A DNA stretch of 18,601 nucleotides from positions 1 through 18,601 of the forward strand of contig JWZX01001557.1 of assembly GCA_001275005.1 (NCBI GenBank), in the 5' to 3' direction. Source of the stretch: Chrysochromulina tobinii. Its lineage: Eukaryota; Haptophyta; Prymnesiales; Chrysochromulinaceae. The position numbers and the translations under genes were made by a program. The notes under the pieces were generated by a model. It was not told the origin of the DNA. It made no database searches and saw only the letters and a list, made by a program, of their open reading frames with translations. Positions 16,575 through 18,601 of this stretch are shown here, one piece after another (the first letter of the stretch is position 1; every line of letters begins with the position of its first letter).

Positions 16575-17090
16575 CTACGCAGCCACACTAGCAGCCACAG
16601 CAGCCTGGGCAGCCTCCTCCGCAGCCGCCCTGGCAGCCTCAGCAGCCTGCGCCGTCTCCTCCGCTGCCGCCCTGGCAGCCTCCTCGACAGCCTGCGCCGC
16701 CTCCTCCGCAGGTTCGGACTCTTGGGCGGCCTTTTGAGTGAAAAGGGTGCGTGCAGAGTGAAAAAGTCCTGCGATCATGTTGGACTCTCGCAGATCTTTG
16801 TCGCGGCACGTCTTTGTCTTCCCAGAGCCAACCCTTTCGATCTCCACCGTGTAGAGGGACTTCTCCGCATCGTACTCCTTCACATATGCGAGAGTCTCCT
16901 CTCCGCTGCTGCGCTTTACGTACACGCTGCTGCCGATAGCGTGGCGCTGCCCAAGGGTGGGATTGGGGGCCTCCGTTGCGATCGGGATCTTGAGGTCCGG
17001 CAAGCTCGGCACCAGCACGGACTGCGACTGCGTCTCGACCGCGGGCTCGGCTGACGAGATTTCGAGGGTGATGGGCCGCTTCCCCTCGAC
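16425..17090 (-). repeat. Right arm of the long inverted paralogous segment
   Basis: The minus-strand copy of the tail region described for 14608-15260. The two arms face each other across about 1.2 kb, so together they could form a large hairpin or recombine with inversion of the spacer. The transmembrane regions (14383-14475 and 18298-18200) are a second, shorter matching pair. Confidence 0.85.
16461..16510. repeat. 11-bp tandem repeat GCACAGCTAGC
   Basis: GCACAGCTAGC starts at 16461, 16472, 16483 and 16494, with a partial fifth copy at 16505. The unit contains the palindrome GCTAGC. It replaces the short codon stretch between AVR and VDEL in the sister gene and carries TAG in the minus-strand reading frame. 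Confidence 0.9.
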
Positions 17091-18601
17091 CAGCATCGTC
17101 GTCACCTCCTGCATGCTCTTCTTCGCGGTCGACACCCCGTTGACTTTCTCAAGGAAGGCGCCCGTCGGAATGCTCTTTGAAGCTGACGGTGCGTCGGGCG
17201 CACAACCCGTGATGACGATGCGACCTTGCGGGTCAGCCTTTAGCTTCAGGCCCAGCCTCTGCTCGGTGAACGTGTGCTTGAAGTTCAGCACATTCACAGG
17301 CACAGGAACCGCAAAGCATGCCGTCAGCTCAGTGCTACCTTGGTCGTGGTGAGAATTCACAGGACCTTCCACCGTCATGAGCTCGCCACGTTCGTTGTCG
17401 GTCGTCGCACTGCCTTCGGCGGCCGTGGGCTTGGACTCCGTGCCCGCCGTCACGACCGCAGGTTGGGCCTCACGGGCCTTGATTGCAACACGTTTATTGA
17501 TCTCCTTGATGATCTCGTCCAGAGTACTGGGCGCCGTGAGCAACGTGCCGGGGTTCGGGATGTCGTTGATCTTGCCGAGGTGCTCCTGCACATTCGCTAT
17601 CATGATCTCTGAGTTTTGGTCCGTGAGCTTCGTCCACTGCATTTTGGGCCCAGGTAATCCTTCCTCGAAGACAATGGGTATTAGAGGGATTTTTCGCTCG
17701 ATTGCGCAGTTGAGCTCTTTCAAGCACGGCTCGGACTCGTAGAGCGCTTTAGTCTTCAGGACGATCAGCACCTTCGCGTTTGCATGACGCCCCTTCAGAC
17801 GCAGCATGAACACCTTCCAGTCGACGCCAACGGGGACATGCAGCCCGCTGAAGCATTGCAGGCCGCACTCGTGGAAGATCTTCACCAAACCTGCCGCATA
17901 ATACATGCCTGGACCTGCGCCTGGGCAATCCTGCCCCCGGCGACCCGTCGCATACGATAGCACCACTTCTGGATAGTACTCTTCGAACAACGTGTCGTCC
18001 GGTATCAGCGTGCGCACAGAGCTCTTCACTTTCTGCGTCATCTCCGCTGTGATTGTGGGTGGCACCATGAAGACCTCGGCAACATACTGGGCCAACCAAA
18101 AGGCCCTCTCAGCTTCTGCTTTCTGAACTGCGGCCGATTTTGCCGCCGCCCTTTGATCTGCGTTGCCATGCCAGTCATTTGGTGCTTGCGGGCGCTGATC
18201 GCGGCGGCGACGGCGCATGAAGACCAGGGCAAGGACAAGAACGATGATGACGCCGACGATGACGCCGATGGTGATGCCCATTGAGCCGCTCGTCTCAACT
18301 TCTGGTGGTGGTGGTGGTGATGGACGTGGTGATGATGTTTGTGGCAGCGGCTGCGGCGGCAGTGGCCAGGGCGAGGGCGGAGGCGGCGAAGGCGAGGGCG
18401 GAGGCGGTGAGGGCGAGGGCGGAGGCGGTGAGGGCGAGGGCGGAGGCGGTGAGGGCGAAGGCGGCAAAGGCGAAGGCGAGGACGATGGCGTCGTCGATGG
18501 CGGCGGCGGCGTTGGGGGCGGGAGCGGCAACGGCGAGGGCGGCGGTGGCGAGGGCGGCAAGGGCGGCGGCGGTGACGGCGGCGGCGGCGAGGGCGACGGC
18601 G
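16575..18601 (-). CDS. TIR-PDZ-SH3 single-pass membrane protein (5' partial)
   Basis: The frame is open from the right edge to the TAG at 16577-16575 (675 codons visible); the ectodomain lies outside the window. Order on the minus strand: Pro/Ser-rich stalk (18601-18310); transmembrane helix (about 18290-18213) ending in MRRRRR; TIR domain (about 17985-17640) beginning PEVVLSYATG, with the ESEPCLKELNCA block whose Glu (codon 17717-17715) aligns with the catalytic Glu of NAD-cleaving TIRs, then IPLIPIVFEE; PDZ-like domain (about 17290-17060) with LGLKLK, GAFLEKVNGVS and RPITLEIS; SH3/Tudor-like domain (about 16955-16780); Ala/Glu-rich coiled coil. TIR domains signal by assembly or NAD hydrolysis; PDZ domains bind peptide tails. 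This looks like a plasma-membrane receptor with an intracellular TIR. No initiating ATG is visible. The end is truncated relative to the sister gene. Confidence 0.85.
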   Translation of the reverse strand, partial: PSPSPPPPSPPPPLPPSPPPPSPLPLPPPTPPPPSTTPSSSPSPLPPSPSPPPPSPSPPPPSPSPPPPSPSPPPPSPWPLPPQPLPQTSSPRPSPPPPPEVETSGSMGITIGVIVGVIIVLVLALVFMRRRRRDQRPQAPNDWHGNADQRAAAKSAAVQKAEAERAFWLAQYVAEVFMVPPTITAEMTQKVKSSVRTLIPDDTLFEEYYPEVVLSYATGRRGQDCPGAGPGMYYAAGLVKIFHECGLQCFSGLHVPVGVDWKVFMLRLKGRHANAKVLIVLKTKALYESEPCLKELNCAIERKIPLIPIVFEEGLPGPKMQWTKLTDQNSEIMIANVQEHLGKINDIPNPGTLLTAPSTLDEIIKEINKRVAIKAREAQPAVVTAGTESKPTAAEGSATTDNERGELMTVEGPVNSHHDQGSTELTACFAVPVPVNVLNFKHTFTEQRLGLKLKADPQGRIVITGCAPDAPSASKSIPTGAFLEKVNGVSTAKKSMQEVTTMLVEGKRPITLEISSAEPAVETQSQSVLVPSLPDLKIPIATEAPNPTLGQRHAIGSSVYVKRSSGEETLAYVKEYDAEKSLYTVEIERVGSGKTKTCRDKDLRESNMIAGLFHSARTLFTQKAAQESEPAEEAAQAVEEAARAAAEETAQAAEAARAAAEEAAQAAVAASVAA

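Overview
The window looks like nuclear DNA of a photosynthetic eukaryotic microalga with a complex (secondary, red-lineage type) plastid. A haptophyte or a similar alga fits best. The evidence is very high GC, spliced genes with GT-AG and one GC-AG intron, long Pro/Ser-rich linkers, and a protein whose leader has a signal peptide, a short transit region and a twin-arginine thylakoid signal. I cannot name the species from sequence alone.

Layout, left to right. 1-84 (-): first 28 codons of a secreted protein, cut by the window edge. 85-388: shared upstream region with a repeated CGAAACTTA-type motif. 389-7409 (+): a 16-exon gene for a DNA ligase IV-like protein (1413 aa in my model) with an unusual N-terminal extension and a C-terminal region in place of recognisable BRCT repeats. 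7410-8082: convergent spacer with a 35-bp tandem repeat. 8083-10818 (-): a 9-exon gene for the 3-ketoacyl-CoA thiolase beta subunit of the mitochondrial trifunctional enzyme. 11045-11680 (-): a small thylakoid-lumen protein with a tentative resemblance to the FtsH N-terminal domain. 11781-15311 (+): an intronless gene for a single-pass membrane protein with a seven-repeat RCC1-like ectodomain. 15312-16574: spacer including a decayed paralogous tail. 16575-18601 (-, continuing past the edge): a single-pass membrane protein with cytoplasmic TIR, PDZ-like and SH3/Tudor-like domains.

Two things stand out. First, both spliced genes have introns largely made of arrays of a degenerate 10-mer (TGATTGCCTC / TAATTGCCTC / TGATGGCCTC). 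The array always reads in the sense of its own gene and is absent from exons and spacers. Many of these introns also contain partial copies of the flanking exon ends, and one holds a copy of an uninterrupted exon-exon junction. This is what intron gain or growth by local tandem duplication would leave. All intron boundaries were chosen by eye, by keeping the reading frame and family alignment; both gene models come out as whole numbers of codons.

Second, the two convergent membrane-protein genes are paralogous in their transmembrane segment and C-terminal tail. The RCC1 protein lacks the TIR and PDZ-like domains but keeps the last few residues of the PDZ. The TIR gene's 3' tail is cut by an in-frame stop and an 11-bp repeat relative to its sister. 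Together they suggest a family of algal membrane receptors whose signalling domains are gained and lost by internal deletion and recombination. No functional link between the housekeeping genes (DNA repair, fatty-acid oxidation, plastid) and this receptor pair is visible.
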